Notes under the pieces: model-generated
Database searches by the model: none
What the model was told of the DNA's origin: nothing
Seen by the model: only the letters and a program-made list of their open reading frames with translations
Source: UBA1494_A sp963973975
Lineage (GTDB): Bacteria > Bacteroidota > Bacteroidia > Flavobacteriales_E > Vicingaceae
Direction: 5' to 3'
Assembly: GCA_963973975.1 (NCBI GenBank)
Contig: CAXBCF010000030.1
Location: 1-29,949 of the forward strand
Length of the DNA: 29,949 nt
Program-made: the position numbers and the translations under genes
Shown: positions 8,026 through 16,109 of the stretch, one piece after another
Numbering within the stretch: the stretch's first letter is position 1
Layout of the letters: every line of letters begins with the position of its first letter

Positions 8026-9835
8026 AGAAAAAATCAATAAGCTTTATTTTAAGCTCTCTGAAAGAATGGCTCCACTTGTGAAGCAATTTTTAATTTGGAG
8101 ACATAAGCACATGACTGAAAGGCAATTTATATTGCTTTTGAGTGTCATAGTTGGTTTTTCTTCTGGTGTTGCAGCTGTTTTTCTTAAAAACATGGTGCAC
8201 TTTATCCAAGCGCTTCTACAAGCTGATGTTTTCTCCAACTATAAAAACTACCACTACTTTATTTATCCAATCATTGGATTATTTTTAACGATACTTATTG
8301 TAAAATACGTCTTGAAAAGGAGGGTTGGACACGGAATTCCATCAACGCTTTATGCAATTTCAAAAAATAATTCTAAAATGCCCCTTTCTTCAACTTATGC
8401 CTCATTAATCACAAGCATGGTGACTGTAGGGTTCGGTGGTTCGGTGGGATTAGAAGGACCAACAGTTGGAGCTAGTAGCGCAATTGGCTCAAATGTGGCG
8501 CAAAAAGCTAGAGTAAATTACAAAACCACCACCCTCATGTTGGGTTGTGGAGCAGCAGGCGCCATGTCGGGAATTTTTAATGCACCCATTGCAGCCATTG
8601 TTTTTGCCTTGGAAGTAATTATGCTGGATTTAACAGCTGCCTCTTTAATTCCATTACTCTTAGCGTCTGTTTCAGCTGCTTTAACTTCGGCATTTATGTT
8701 TGGCGATGAGTTACTCTTTAACATTCCTGTTACTGAAGACTTTACTTTGGGAGATATTCCATTTTATATTTTACTTGGCATATTTACTGGATTAATCTCC
8801 GTTTACTTCTCAAAAATCTATTGGCTTATCGAAAATAAATTTGAAGCCATGCAAAGTGTCAAAAAAAGACTGCTAATTGGCTCATTAATTCTTGGAGTAC
8901 TGCTATTTTTATTTCCTCCACTTTACGGCGAAGGCTTCGGTACCATTAACGATTTATTGAATGGAAATTCACAGGAACTTCTTAAAGGTAGTTTAATTGA
9001 ATCCTTTTCCGATAAGCTTTGGGTAATGATTCTATTTCTGTTTGGTATTGTGTTTTTAAAAGCAATTGCAACAACTGTTACTTTAGGTGCAGGTGGAGTT
9101 GGTGGCGTGTTTGCTCCTTCATTATTTATTGGCTCTATTTTAGGTTTTGCATTCTCTAAACTTGTTAATGCCTTGAACTGGGTTCAACTATCTGAAAGAA
9201 ATTTTACCTTGGTCGGAATGGGAGGGGTTATAGCCGGAATACTTCATGCTCCTTTAACAGCACTTTTCTTAATTGCAGAAATTACAGGAGGGTATACCTT
9301 AATCATTCCTTTAATGCTCGCTGCAGCTATTTCATTTTTGACATCCAAGTATTTCAACAAGCATTCATTGTATACCCTTCAATTAGCCAAAAGGGGTGAA
9401 CTGATCACGCACAATAAAGACCAAGCAGTTCTTACCTTAATGAATTTACATGCAGAAGTTGAAAAGGATTTTTCTTGCGTTTACACAGAAGATTCCCTCC
9501 GTCAGTTGGTAAAAACAGTTTCCTATTCTCGCAGAAATATTTTTCCAGTGATTGATGAAAACGGGAAATTAGAAGGCATTGTTTTGTTAGATGATATCCG
9601 TCAAATTATGTTTGAACAAGAGCATTATGATACCTTGCTAGTAAAAGACTTGATGAGCGACTTCCCAGATTCTGTTTCCCAAGATGATTCAATGGATACT
9701 GTGATGAATAAGTTTAACCAAAGTGGAGCTTGGAATTTACCTGTAATTGATCAAGGCAGGTACATTGGATTTGTTTCAAAATCAAAACTATTTAATGCTT
9801 ATCGGAAAATTTTGCAAAATTTTTCAGATGAATAA
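8018..9835 (+). CDS. ClC-family chloride transporter with two C-terminal CBS domains
   Basis: A 605-residue membrane protein. Selectivity motifs in order: GHGIP (104-108; the central serine of GSGIP is replaced by H105), GLEGP with the gating glutamate E146, and GGVGGVFAPSLFIG. The internal proton glutamate of the E. coli exchanger (FIIEEM) aligns with V200 in FALEVIM, while the preceding E199 is kept. The aromatic YTLIIP near the end of the membrane part supplies the central tyrosine. Two CBS domains follow (roughly 465-525 and 545-600), which usually bind adenine nucleotides. It overlaps mscS by 8 nt. Ion transport is well supported; whether it is a channel or an exchanger is open. Confidence 0.92.
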   Translation: MIKEKINKLYFKLSERMAPLVKQFLIWRHKHMTERQFILLLSVIVGFSSGVAAVFLKNMVHFIQALLQADVFSNYKNYHYFIYPIIGLFLTILIVKYVLKRRVGHGIPSTLYAISKNNSKMPLSSTYASLITSMVTVGFGGSVGLEGPTVGASSAIGSNVAQKARVNYKTTTLMLGCGAAGAMSGIFNAPIAAIVFALEVIMLDLTAASLIPLLLASVSAALTSAFMFGDELLFNIPVTEDFTLGDIPFYILLGIFTGLISVYFSKIYWLIENKFEAMQSVKKRLLIGSLILGVLLFLFPPLYGEGFGTINDLLNGNSQELLKGSLIESFSDKLWVMILFLFGIVFLKAIATTVTLGAGGVGGVFAPSLFIGSILGFAFSKLVNALNWVQLSERNFTLVGMGGVIAGILHAPLTALFLIAEITGGYTLIIPLMLAAAISFLTSKYFNKHSLYTLQLAKRGELITHNKDQAVLTLMNLHAEVEKDFSCVYTEDSLRQLVKTVSYSRRNIFPVIDENGKLEGIVLLDDIRQIMFEQEHYDTLLVKDLMSDFPDSVSQDDSMDTVMNKFNQSGAWNLPVIDQGRYIGFVSKSKLFNAYRKILQNFSDE

Positions 9836-9877
9836 TAGTACTGTTTTTCATACATTTACCCATCATTAAAATTCAAT

Positions 9878-10405
9878 ATGAAAGCACTTATTTTAGGAAT
9901 CATTTTATTTCCTTTCTTCCTTTCGGCACAAGATTATATCATTAAAGAAGGTGTTCCAGAAGATTTAAAGGAGTATAAAATCATTTTTTTTAAGCACGAA
10001 CCCATTAAGGTAACTGCCAATCCTGATGGAAATTCTCAAGAAAAATTTATTCATTTAAGGCAAACGAATCACAACAATGTGATAGAAGAAGCAAACACGA
10101 AGCTTGTTGTTGCTGCCCAAGAATATCCATTCGGTTATGCTATTTCTACAAAATCTGCTTATGAACCTTTACTAAAAGCGGGCTACAAATATATTTTAAC
10201 CAGTAAAGCTTATGAGTATACCCATGTCAGTAAACAACCTGACGAAGATATCTTGATTGTTTTTGAATACTTCATTCAAGATTTAACCTCAAATGTTGTT
10301 TACAAAGTATTTGAACTCGACGAAATGAAAGTTTACGATTCTAAATTAATGATTAAGCGACTTAACAAAGCGATAAAAAAAGGGTATCCTGAAGCTTTTG
10401 ATTAA
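9878..10405 (+). CDS. Unknown secreted protein
   Basis: A 175-residue protein that I do not recognise. Residues 1-17 are a signal peptide (MKALILGIILFPFFLSAQ, cleavage after AQ or just before it), so it should be exported. The mature part is mixed alpha/beta, rich in lysine, tyrosine and glutamate, with IIFFKHEPIKVTANPDGNSQ and VVAAQEYPFGYAIS as notable strands; no cysteines, repeats or catalytic motifs are visible. An imperfect -7 box TACATTTA lies at 9851-9858, giving a short leader. Its stop codon overlaps the convergent cysN stop by 4 bp, and no terminator separates them. Confidence 0.75.
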   Translation: MKALILGIILFPFFLSAQDYIIKEGVPEDLKEYKIIFFKHEPIKVTANPDGNSQEKFIHLRQTNHNNVIEEANTKLVVAAQEYPFGYAISTKSAYEPLLKAGYKYILTSKAYEYTHVSKQPDEDILIVFEYFIQDLTSNVVYKVFELDEMKVYDSKLMIKRLNKAIKKGYPEAFD

Positions 10406-11667
10406 AGAATCATTCCTGCACCTACCGTTTCATTTGTTCTTTCGTCTATTAAAATTACACTACCAGTATTGCGATTTCGTTTGTAGCTGTCATAAAATAA
10501 TGGTCTGGTAGTTCGAATGCTAATTCTACCAATATCATTCATTCCTATGTTTTTTTCATCTTCCAAACGATGCAAGTTATTGATGTCTACTTTGTATTTT
10601 ATATCTTTAATAATGCAACGAGCATCATTACTTGTATGCTTCAATAAGTATTTTCCATTCAACTGAAGTGGGCGCTCATTTAACCAACAAATCATTAAAT
10701 CCAGATCTTGAGAAACGTTTGGCTGGTTGTTTTCTCGCACAATCATATCCCCTCGACTGATATCAATTTCATCCTCAAGTGTAAGTGTAACCGACATAGG
10801 AGCAAAAGCCTCATCAATTTCTCCATCCATGGTGTGAATGGCTTTGATTTTAGTTGAAAAGCCGGATGGTAGAGCAATTACTTGATCTCCAGGTTTAAAA
10901 ACGCCTCCTGCAATTCTACCAGCATACCCTCTAAAATCATGGTATTCATCCATTTGAGGTCGAATAACGTATTGCACCGGAAAGCGACAATCAATGTGAT
11001 TGTGATCGCTACCAATGTGAACATTTTCTAAGCGATACAACAAAGTTCCACCTTTGTACCAAGGCATATTTTCTGAAGCATTGACCACATTATCGCCATT
11101 TAAAGCAGAAATTGGAATAAAATGAATGTCCTTTACCTCTAGTTTTGATGCAAAAGCTTCCGTTTCCTTTTTAATTCGAGTGAAAACTTCTTCACTATAA
11201 TCCACCAAATCCATCTTATTGATGCAAAAAATGACATGTGGAATACCCAATAAAGAAGCAATGAAAGTATGGCGATAAGTTTGTTCGATAATTCCTTTTC
11301 GGGCATCAATCAATATAATTGATAGGTTGGAGGTAGATGCCCCCGTAACCATGTTTCTGGTATATTGAATATGTCCTGGAGTATCGGCAATTATAAATTT
11401 TCTCTTTGGAGTAGCAAAGTATCGATAAGCAACATCAATTGTAATACCTTGCTCTCTTTCAGAACGCAATCCATCAGTTAACAAAGCGAGGTTAACTTGA
11501 GTTTCCCCCTTCTTTTTACTGCTCAACTCAATAGCTTCGTATTGATCTTCGAAAATAGATTTGCTGTCGTACAACATTCTACCAATTAAGGTACTTTTTC
11601 CATCATCTACACTTCCAGCAGTTGAAAATCGAAGTAACTCCATGTCTAAGTATGAACTCATAGTCAT
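10402..11667 (-). CDS. cysN: Sulfate adenylyltransferase subunit 1, CysN (GTPase)
   Basis: A 421-residue GTPase subunit that couples GTP hydrolysis to formation of adenosine 5'-phosphosulfate from ATP and sulfate by CysD. The elongation-factor-like G domain shows GSVDDGKST (18-26), DTPGH (95-99) and NKMD (150-153), followed by two beta-barrel domains (from about 235). It lacks a fused kinase domain, matching the separate cysC upstream. The start is uncertain: ATG codons lie at 11667, 11661 and 11643, and the family usually begins a few residues before LLRFSTAGSVDDGKST; no Shine-Dalgarno helps. It is the third gene of the minus-strand operon cysC-cysD-cysN but lies 307 bp after cysD, an unusually long gap filled with repeats. 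Confidence 0.95.
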   Translation of the reverse strand: MTMSSYLDMELLRFSTAGSVDDGKSTLIGRMLYDSKSIFEDQYEAIELSSKKKGETQVNLALLTDGLRSEREQGITIDVAYRYFATPKRKFIIADTPGHIQYTRNMVTGASTSNLSIILIDARKGIIEQTYRHTFIASLLGIPHVIFCINKMDLVDYSEEVFTRIKKETEAFASKLEVKDIHFIPISALNGDNVVNASENMPWYKGGTLLYRLENVHIGSDHNHIDCRFPVQYVIRPQMDEYHDFRGYAGRIAGGVFKPGDQVIALPSGFSTKIKAIHTMDGEIDEAFAPMSVTLTLEDEIDISRGDMIVRENNQPNVSQDLDLMICWLNERPLQLNGKYLLKHTSNDARCIIKDIKYKVDINNLHRLEDEKNIGMNDIGRISIRTTRPLFYDSYKRNRNTGSVILIDERTNETVGAGMIL

Positions 11668-11673
11668 TTTTAA

Positions 11674-11749
11674 ATTTGAAATGTGAAGCTAATGTAAACT
11701 AGAAACAAATTTGAAACTTGAAACAAATTTGAAACTTGAAATTAGAAAC
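11674..11749 (+). repeat. Heptad array NNKGAAA, cysN side
   Basis: On the plus strand 7-mers ending in GAAA recur: TTTGAAA (11675), CTAGAAA (11699), TTTGAAA (11710), CTTGAAA (11717), TTTGAAA (11728), CTTGAAA (11735), TTAGAAA (11742). Within it an 18-bp unit AAACAAATTTGAAACTTG is present twice without change (11703-11720 and 11721-11738). It ends just upstream of cysN and faces opposite to the array at 11907. Confidence 0.8.
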
Positions 11750-11906
11750 ACATCGTATTATTATTTATTCTTTTTTGTCGGTTAAACCAGTAATCTGTTG
11801 TTCCATTTATGTAATTCAAAACCTATTTACAATCTTTAACTATCTGTATATAAATCAATTATATATCTTTTTTTGATTTATTTCTAGTTTCTACCTTTAT
11901 CTTTTC

Positions 11907-11969
11907 TCTATGTTCTATTCTCTAAATTCTAACTTCTAAAGTCTAAAATCTACATCTAAAATCTTTTCT
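11907..11969 (-). repeat. Heptad array TAGANNN, cysD side
   Basis: On the plus strand TCTA begins at 11907 and 11914, and TCT at 11921, 11928, 11935, 11942, 11949, 11955 and 11962: a strict 7-nt step over seven units and one 6-nt step. Read on the minus strand (the coding strand of the operon) the units are NNNTAGA. The array starts 6 nt after the cysD stop. Weaker units (TAGAAAC, TAGAAAT) continue to about 11883. Confidence 0.8.
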
Positions 11970-11974
11970 GTTTG

Positions 11975-12880
11975 TCAAAAATATCCTTGTTTTTTTCTGT
12001 CTTCCATTGCTGCTTCAGACCTTTTATCATCTGACCGTGTTCCTCTTTCAGTGGTTCTTGTTGCTGCAACTTCTTCAATTATTTTTTCTAATGAATCTGC
12101 ATCAGAGGGGACTGCTCCAGTACAAGTCATATCGCCAATGGTTCTAAAACGAACTTGCATTTCAACGACTTTTTCTTCAGGGCGTTGCTGAATAAAATGA
12201 CTGGTTGACATAATTACTCCATCTCGAACGAAACAAGGTCGTTGGTGAGAAAAATAAAGTGATGGGAGCTCAATTCCTTCAGCTAAAACATATTGCCAAA
12301 CATCCATCTCCGTCCAATTGCTTATTGGAAAAACTCTGAAGTTTTCTCCATAATTTTTTAATCCATTAAAAATATTCCAAAGCTCTGGGCGCTGGTTTTT
12401 TGGATCCCATTGACCAAATTCATCTCTATGAGAAAAAAACCGCTCTTTTGCTCTAGCTTTTTCTTCATCTCTACGAGCACCACCGATGGCTGCATCAAAT
12501 TTGTATTTTTCAATTGCATCTAATAGCGGAATGGTTTGAAGTCCATTTCTACTGGCGTTAAATCCTTTTTCTTCCACAACTTTTCCTAGATCAATTGCTT
12601 CTTGAACGGAAGCTACCAATAAGTTTGCTCCGATTTTCTCAATGAATTGATCTCTAAAAGAAATTGTTTCAGGAAAGTTATGACCTGTATCAATGTGCAT
12701 TAAAGGAAAAGGAACTTTTGCAGGAAAAAATGCCTTTCGTGCCAAATGGGCACACACAATAGAATCTTTACCTCCTGAAAATAAAAGCACAGGATTTTCA
12801 AATTGTGCAGCAACTTCTCTGAGCACATAAATAGCCTCAGATTCTAGTTCTTTTAAATGTGTTAAGTTATAGGTTTGCAT
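11975..12880 (-). CDS. cysD: Sulfate adenylyltransferase subunit 2, CysD
   Basis: A 301-residue PP-loop adenylyltransferase that activates sulfate to APS with CysN. The nucleotide-binding SGGKDS is at 35-40 (LLFSGGKDSIVCAHLA), MHIDTGHNFPET follows near residue 62, and GGARRDEEKARAKERFFSHRD is the family's conserved basic loop. The C-terminal TRTTERGTRSDDK region and the ending MEDRKKQGYF are typical. Length equals that of E. coli CysD. It starts 2 nt after the cysC stop, so the two are cotranscribed. APS and PAPS made here could serve reductive sulfur assimilation or sulfation of surface glycans; no reductase (cysH) or sulfotransferase is in view. Confidence 0.97.
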   Translation of the reverse strand: MQTYNLTHLKELESEAIYVLREVAAQFENPVLLFSGGKDSIVCAHLARKAFFPAKVPFPLMHIDTGHNFPETISFRDQFIEKIGANLLVASVQEAIDLGKVVEEKGFNASRNGLQTIPLLDAIEKYKFDAAIGGARRDEEKARAKERFFSHRDEFGQWDPKNQRPELWNIFNGLKNYGENFRVFPISNWTEMDVWQYVLAEGIELPSLYFSHQRPCFVRDGVIMSTSHFIQQRPEEKVVEMQVRFRTIGDMTCTGAVPSDADSLEKIIEEVAATRTTERGTRSDDKRSEAAMEDRKKQGYF

Positions 12881-12882
12881 GA

Positions 12883-13491
12883 TTATGCTTTCTTTTCGAT
12901 AATTGGATATAAATATGCTAGTATTTCTTCAGCAGCTTCTTGAACGCTTCGACTTTCTGTTTTAACAACAAAGGCATTTTCAGGAGCCTCAAAAGGAGCG
13001 CTAATGCCAGTAAAATCTTTTATTTCACCTTTTCTAGCTTTGGCATAAAGCCCTTTGGGATCTCTTTTCTCACAAACTTCAAGTGGAGTATCAATAAAAA
13101 TTTCAATAAAATCATTCTTCCCAATAATTTGTCGAGCTTGTTCACGAATTTCCTTAGTTGGGCTTACAAAACAGTTGATTGTAATCACTCCACAAGTTAG
13201 AAAAAGCTTTGAAACCTCTGCTATTCGACGAATATTTTCTTTTCGATCAGCATCAGAAAAACCCAAATTGCTGTTGATTCCACTTCGAATATTATCGCCA
13301 TCAATCAATTGAGTTAAAAATCCTCTTTGATGTAAAGCCTGCTCTAAGTATTTAGCAATGGTCGTTTTACCAGATCCACTCAAGCCTGTCATCCAAAGTA
13401 CTTTTGCATTTTGATTTAAGAGCGCTTCTTTTTCTTCACGAGGAAGTAATTCATCAAAAACTGAAAAAATATTTTTGCCTTCGTCTTTCAT
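12883..13491 (-). CDS. cysC: Adenylyl-sulfate kinase CysC
   Basis: A 202-residue kinase that phosphorylates APS to PAPS. The P-loop is GLSGSGKTT (36-44), DGDNIR (64-69) binds APS, and S110 in NCFVSPTKEIR sits at the position of the family's serine. GLYAKARKGEIKDFTGISAPFEAP is the mobile lid segment. It is the first gene of the operon: a promoter with both elements lies directly upstream (13500-13531), and cysD follows after 2 nt. The start ATG at 13491 gives an N-terminus slightly longer than the E. coli enzyme, which is common. Confidence 0.96.
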   Translation of the reverse strand: MKDEGKNIFSVFDELLPREEKEALLNQNAKVLWMTGLSGSGKTTIAKYLEQALHQRGFLTQLIDGDNIRSGINSNLGFSDADRKENIRRIAEVSKLFLTCGVITINCFVSPTKEIREQARQIIGKNDFIEIFIDTPLEVCEKRDPKGLYAKARKGEIKDFTGISAPFEAPENAFVVKTESRSVQEAAEEILAYLYPIIEKKA

Positions 13492-13499
13492 TAAGCCGG

Positions 13500-13531
13500 C
13501 AAATTTAATAAATTAATAGAGCCTGCTCCAA
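13500..13531 (-). promoter_or_regulatory. Promoter of the cysC-cysD-cysN operon
   Basis: Minus strand TTG (13531-13529), a 21-nt spacer and TAAATTTG (13507-13500), matching the Bacteroidota -33/-7 pattern. The spacer contains the palindrome GAGCAGGCTC, a possible operator. The box ends 8 nt before the cysC ATG, so the leader should be about 4 nt. Confidence 0.6.
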
Positions 13532-13554
13532 TTCTATTTTGTAGTTTAAAAAGG

Positions 13555-15081
13555 CTAGCTACCTAAGCTTACTTTCTCTCTCAACCTATTCGGTAGCTCA
13601 TTTATGGCAACTCTTTCTTGTTTCATGGTATCTCTATCGCGAATTGTCACCGTTTGGTCTTCCAAACTTTGATGGTCGATTGTAATGGAGATTGGCGTAC
13701 CGATTGCATCTTGTCTTCTATAGCGTTTTCCGATTGAATCCTTTTCATCGAACTGGCAATTAAACTCCTGTTTGAGTAAATCAAAAATTTCTCTTCCTTT
13801 TTCAGGCAAACCATCTTTCTTAAGCAATGGCATAATTGCAGCTTTGTAAGGAGCTAAAAATGGAGGGATTTTCATCACCACTCGGCTGCTTCCATCTTCC
13901 AATTCTTCAGTTTGAATTGCATGGCTTAAAACTGCTAAAAACAATCGATCTAAGCCAATTGAAGTCTCAATTACAAAAGGCACATAGCTTTGATTTAACT
14001 CTGGGTCAAAATACTGTAGTTTTTTTCCTGAAAAGGCTTCGTGTTGTTTTAAATCAAAATCAGTTCTCGAATGAATTCCTTCCAATTCCTTGAATCCAAA
14101 GGGGAAGTTAAATTCAATATCCGCAGCAGCATTGGCATAATGGGCCAATTTTAAATGATCGTGAAAGCGATAGTTCTCTGCTTCCATCCCCAATGCTAAG
14201 TGCCATTTCATTCGCGTTTCTTTCCAATGCTCATACCATTTCAATTCTTCGCCTGGACGAACAAAAAATTGCATTTCCATTTGTTCAAACTCCCGCATGC
14301 GAAAGATAAATTGTCTGGCAATAATTTCATTTCTAAAAGCTTTTCCAATTTGTGCAATACCAAAGGGTATTTTAAGCCGACTTGTTTTTTGAACGTTCAA
14401 AAAATTGACAAAAATTCCTTGGGCAGTTTCGGGTCTTAAATAAATGGTGCTAGCTCCTTCAGCAGTAGAACCCATTTCAGTGCTAAACATCAAATTAAAC
14501 TGCCGAACATCTGTCCAGTTTTTAGAACCACTCACAGGATCGGTAATGTCTAAGTCAATAATCAGTTGTCGAACAGCGGCTAAATCTTCTTTATCCATAG
14601 CAGCTTTAAACTGCTTATTGGCTGCATCAATTTTTGCTTGATTGTCGAGAACCCTTTGGTTGGTTGCACGAAATTGAGTTTCATCAAAAGCATCACCAAA
14701 CCTTGAGGCTGCTTTGTCAACTTCCTTATTAATTTTTTGCTGTATTTTTTCTGCCCATTCTTCAATCAAAACATCGGCTCTGTAGCGCTTTTTAGAGTCT
14801 TTGTTGTCAATTAGTGGATCATTAAACGCATCGGTATGGCCTGAAGCTTTCCACGTTGTGGGGTGCATAAAAATTGCGGCATCAATTCCAACAATGTTCT
14901 CATTGAGTTGCACCATGGATTTCCACCAATAGCTTTTAAGGTTGTTTTTCAATTCACTTCCTAGTGGACCGTAATCATAAGTAGCACTAAGCCCATCGTA
15001 AATTTCAGAAGAGGGATACACAAAACCATATTCTTTGGCGTGTGCAATAATTGTTTTTAACTGATCGTCTTGATTTGCCAT
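13555..15081 (-). CDS. glyS: Glycine--tRNA ligase (homodimeric type)
   Basis: A 508-residue class II aminoacyl-tRNA synthetase of the alpha-2, eukaryote/archaea-like type that charges tRNA-Gly. The start MANQDDQLKTIIAHAKEYGFVYPSSEIYDG and GPLGSELKNNLK are family signatures. Motif 2 is GKAFRNEIIARQFIFRMREF, RPETAQGIF lies just before it, and motif 3 is SIGLDRLFLAV. The C-terminal anticodon-binding domain begins near residue 415 (APYKAAIMPL) and contains KRYRRQDAIGTP. An insert with coiled character spans about 105-175. The -7 box TACTTTTG ends 4 nt before the ATG, so the mRNA is expected to be leaderless. cysC begins 63 bp beyond its stop and has its own promoter. Confidence 0.97.
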   Translation of the reverse strand: MANQDDQLKTIIAHAKEYGFVYPSSEIYDGLSATYDYGPLGSELKNNLKSYWWKSMVQLNENIVGIDAAIFMHPTTWKASGHTDAFNDPLIDNKDSKKRYRADVLIEEWAEKIQQKINKEVDKAASRFGDAFDETQFRATNQRVLDNQAKIDAANKQFKAAMDKEDLAAVRQLIIDLDITDPVSGSKNWTDVRQFNLMFSTEMGSTAEGASTIYLRPETAQGIFVNFLNVQKTSRLKIPFGIAQIGKAFRNEIIARQFIFRMREFEQMEMQFFVRPGEELKWYEHWKETRMKWHLALGMEAENYRFHDHLKLAHYANAAADIEFNFPFGFKELEGIHSRTDFDLKQHEAFSGKKLQYFDPELNQSYVPFVIETSIGLDRLFLAVLSHAIQTEELEDGSSRVVMKIPPFLAPYKAAIMPLLKKDGLPEKGREIFDLLKQEFNCQFDEKDSIGKRYRRQDAIGTPISITIDHQSLEDQTVTIRDRDTMKQERVAINELPNRLREKVSLGS

Positions 15082-15085
15082 GGCG

Positions 15086-15093
15086 CAAAAGTA
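15086..15093 (-). promoter_or_regulatory. -7 box of glyS, directly before its ATG
   Basis: Minus strand TACTTTTG followed by CGCC and ATG. With a usual distance of about 5 nt from the box to the transcript start, the A of the ATG is +1. Confidence 0.65.
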
Positions 15094-15129
15094 ATTTTTT
15101 GAATGCTTAGTTTAGAAAAGTAGGGGCAT

Positions 15130-15158
15130 AAAAAAACCTCGCAAAGATGCGAGGTTTT
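15130..15158 (-). terminator. Strong intrinsic terminator after the Gly-rich lipoprotein gene
   Basis: Perfect 11-bp stem AAAACCTCGCA / TGCGAGGTTTT (15133-15143 and 15148-15158) with a 4-nt loop. On the minus strand it runs into seven Ts (plus-strand As 15130-15136). It lies 22 bp after the stop at 15180 and shields the glyS promoter from read-through. Confidence 0.9.
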
Positions 15159-15179
15159 AACTTATTAGTAAATTAGAAA

Positions 15180-16055
15180 TTAAAACTCACCTTGCTCTTC
15201 GTCATCATCTCCAAAATCAAAAGAAACACATTCTAAAAATGCAGAAAGATTAGTTGTAGTAGGAGATAATTCATCATTAAAATCACCCTCTAAAACTTTT
15301 GACATTTTCACATTGCTAAGTGTAACAACTTCTCCTGAAAAATCAACAGACCCTGATCTTGCAAAATACAGAGTACCATCTTCCTCCTGATCATCTCCAA
15401 ATTCAACTGCTAAAACAAATGCGGAATTTTCTGGGTCCCCATTTTCAAAAAGATCAAAATCTCCAATATTGCTATTTCCATTATATGAAAAAACATACAA
15501 TAGAAAATCAATTGGCAAATCTTCCTCTTCATTTTCTAAGGATGAAATATCAAAGTTTCCTGAGATACCTATAAACACTTGCAAATCATCATTCTCTCTT
15601 GCATTGTCACCAAATAAATCAGTTGATGTGCAAAGAGCCAAATCTAATTCATAAGTTTTATTCCCGAAGTTTACGCTTCCACCTCCTCCAAAAAAAGAAG
15701 TACCAACTACAAATTGATTGCTAGAAGTAGACATAGGATCGGTGAAATCTCCACCACCAGGAACTGTTGGTGCCCATGTTGCCCCATTTCCTGTGCCCCC
15801 TCCACCTTGAGGAGGAGTAAAAGAAATATTACTGTTGCCGCCACCTATAAAAGTGCCAGAACCTGAAGTACTTGAAGTTGCACCACCAGTGCCTGAGCCA
15901 CTAAAAACTAGGCTTTTAAATTTACTTAAACGATCTGCTTTGGTAGGGCTCCCATTAACGCTATCTGATTCCTTTTCACAAGCTGTGAAAAGAAATACAG
16001 ACAGTGCTGCAACACATAGTGTTCCAAAAACTGATCTGTATTTCATTGTTTTCAT
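15180..16055 (-). CDS. Glycine-rich predicted lipoprotein, unknown function
   Basis: A 291-residue protein that I cannot assign to a family. The signal ends in a lipobox FLFTAC, placing the lipidated cysteine at C26, so it should be anchored in the outer or inner membrane. Residues about 48-125 are low-complexity Gly/Ser/Thr (GSGTGGATSSTSGSGTFIGG and GGGGTGNG). The rest is rich in Asp, Glu and Phe, with FDISSLENEEEDLPIDFLLY and a very acidic tail DFGDDDEEQGEF, possibly a beta-sandwich. Two ATG codons (16055 and 16046) fit the signal equally. It follows the barrel protein gene by 54 bp and is closed by the strong terminator at 15130; the two are probably cotranscribed. Confidence 0.75.
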   Translation of the reverse strand: MKTMKYRSVFGTLCVAALSVFLFTACEKESDSVNGSPTKADRLSKFKSLVFSGSGTGGATSSTSGSGTFIGGGNSNISFTPPQGGGGTGNGATWAPTVPGGGDFTDPMSTSSNQFVVGTSFFGGGGSVNFGNKTYELDLALCTSTDLFGDNARENDDLQVFIGISGNFDISSLENEEEDLPIDFLLYVFSYNGNSNIGDFDLFENGDPENSAFVLAVEFGDDQEEDGTLYFARSGSVDFSGEVVTLSNVKMSKVLEGDFNDELSPTTTNLSAFLECVSFDFGDDDEEQGEF

Positions 16056-16109
16056 AATATTCGAATTTAGATTAATATTAATAAAACGTCTTTGAATTAA
16101 GACTACTTA

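Larger units (their letters stand above)
11668..11974. other. Non-coding 307-bp spacer inside the cys operon
   Basis: The spacer holds two heptad arrays (11674-11749 and 11907-11969) in opposite orientation, separated by about 130 bp of AT-rich DNA (11776-11906) without a promoter box that I can defend. A 13-codon frame (minus, 11765-11806) is present but too short to call. cysD and cysN are normally nearly adjacent, so this block is likely an insertion or expanded repeat. Confidence 0.7.

Noticed and set aside
11765..11806. A 13-codon ATG frame on the minus strand between cysD and cysN
   Set aside because: Too short to support without expression data; lies beside repeat arrays.
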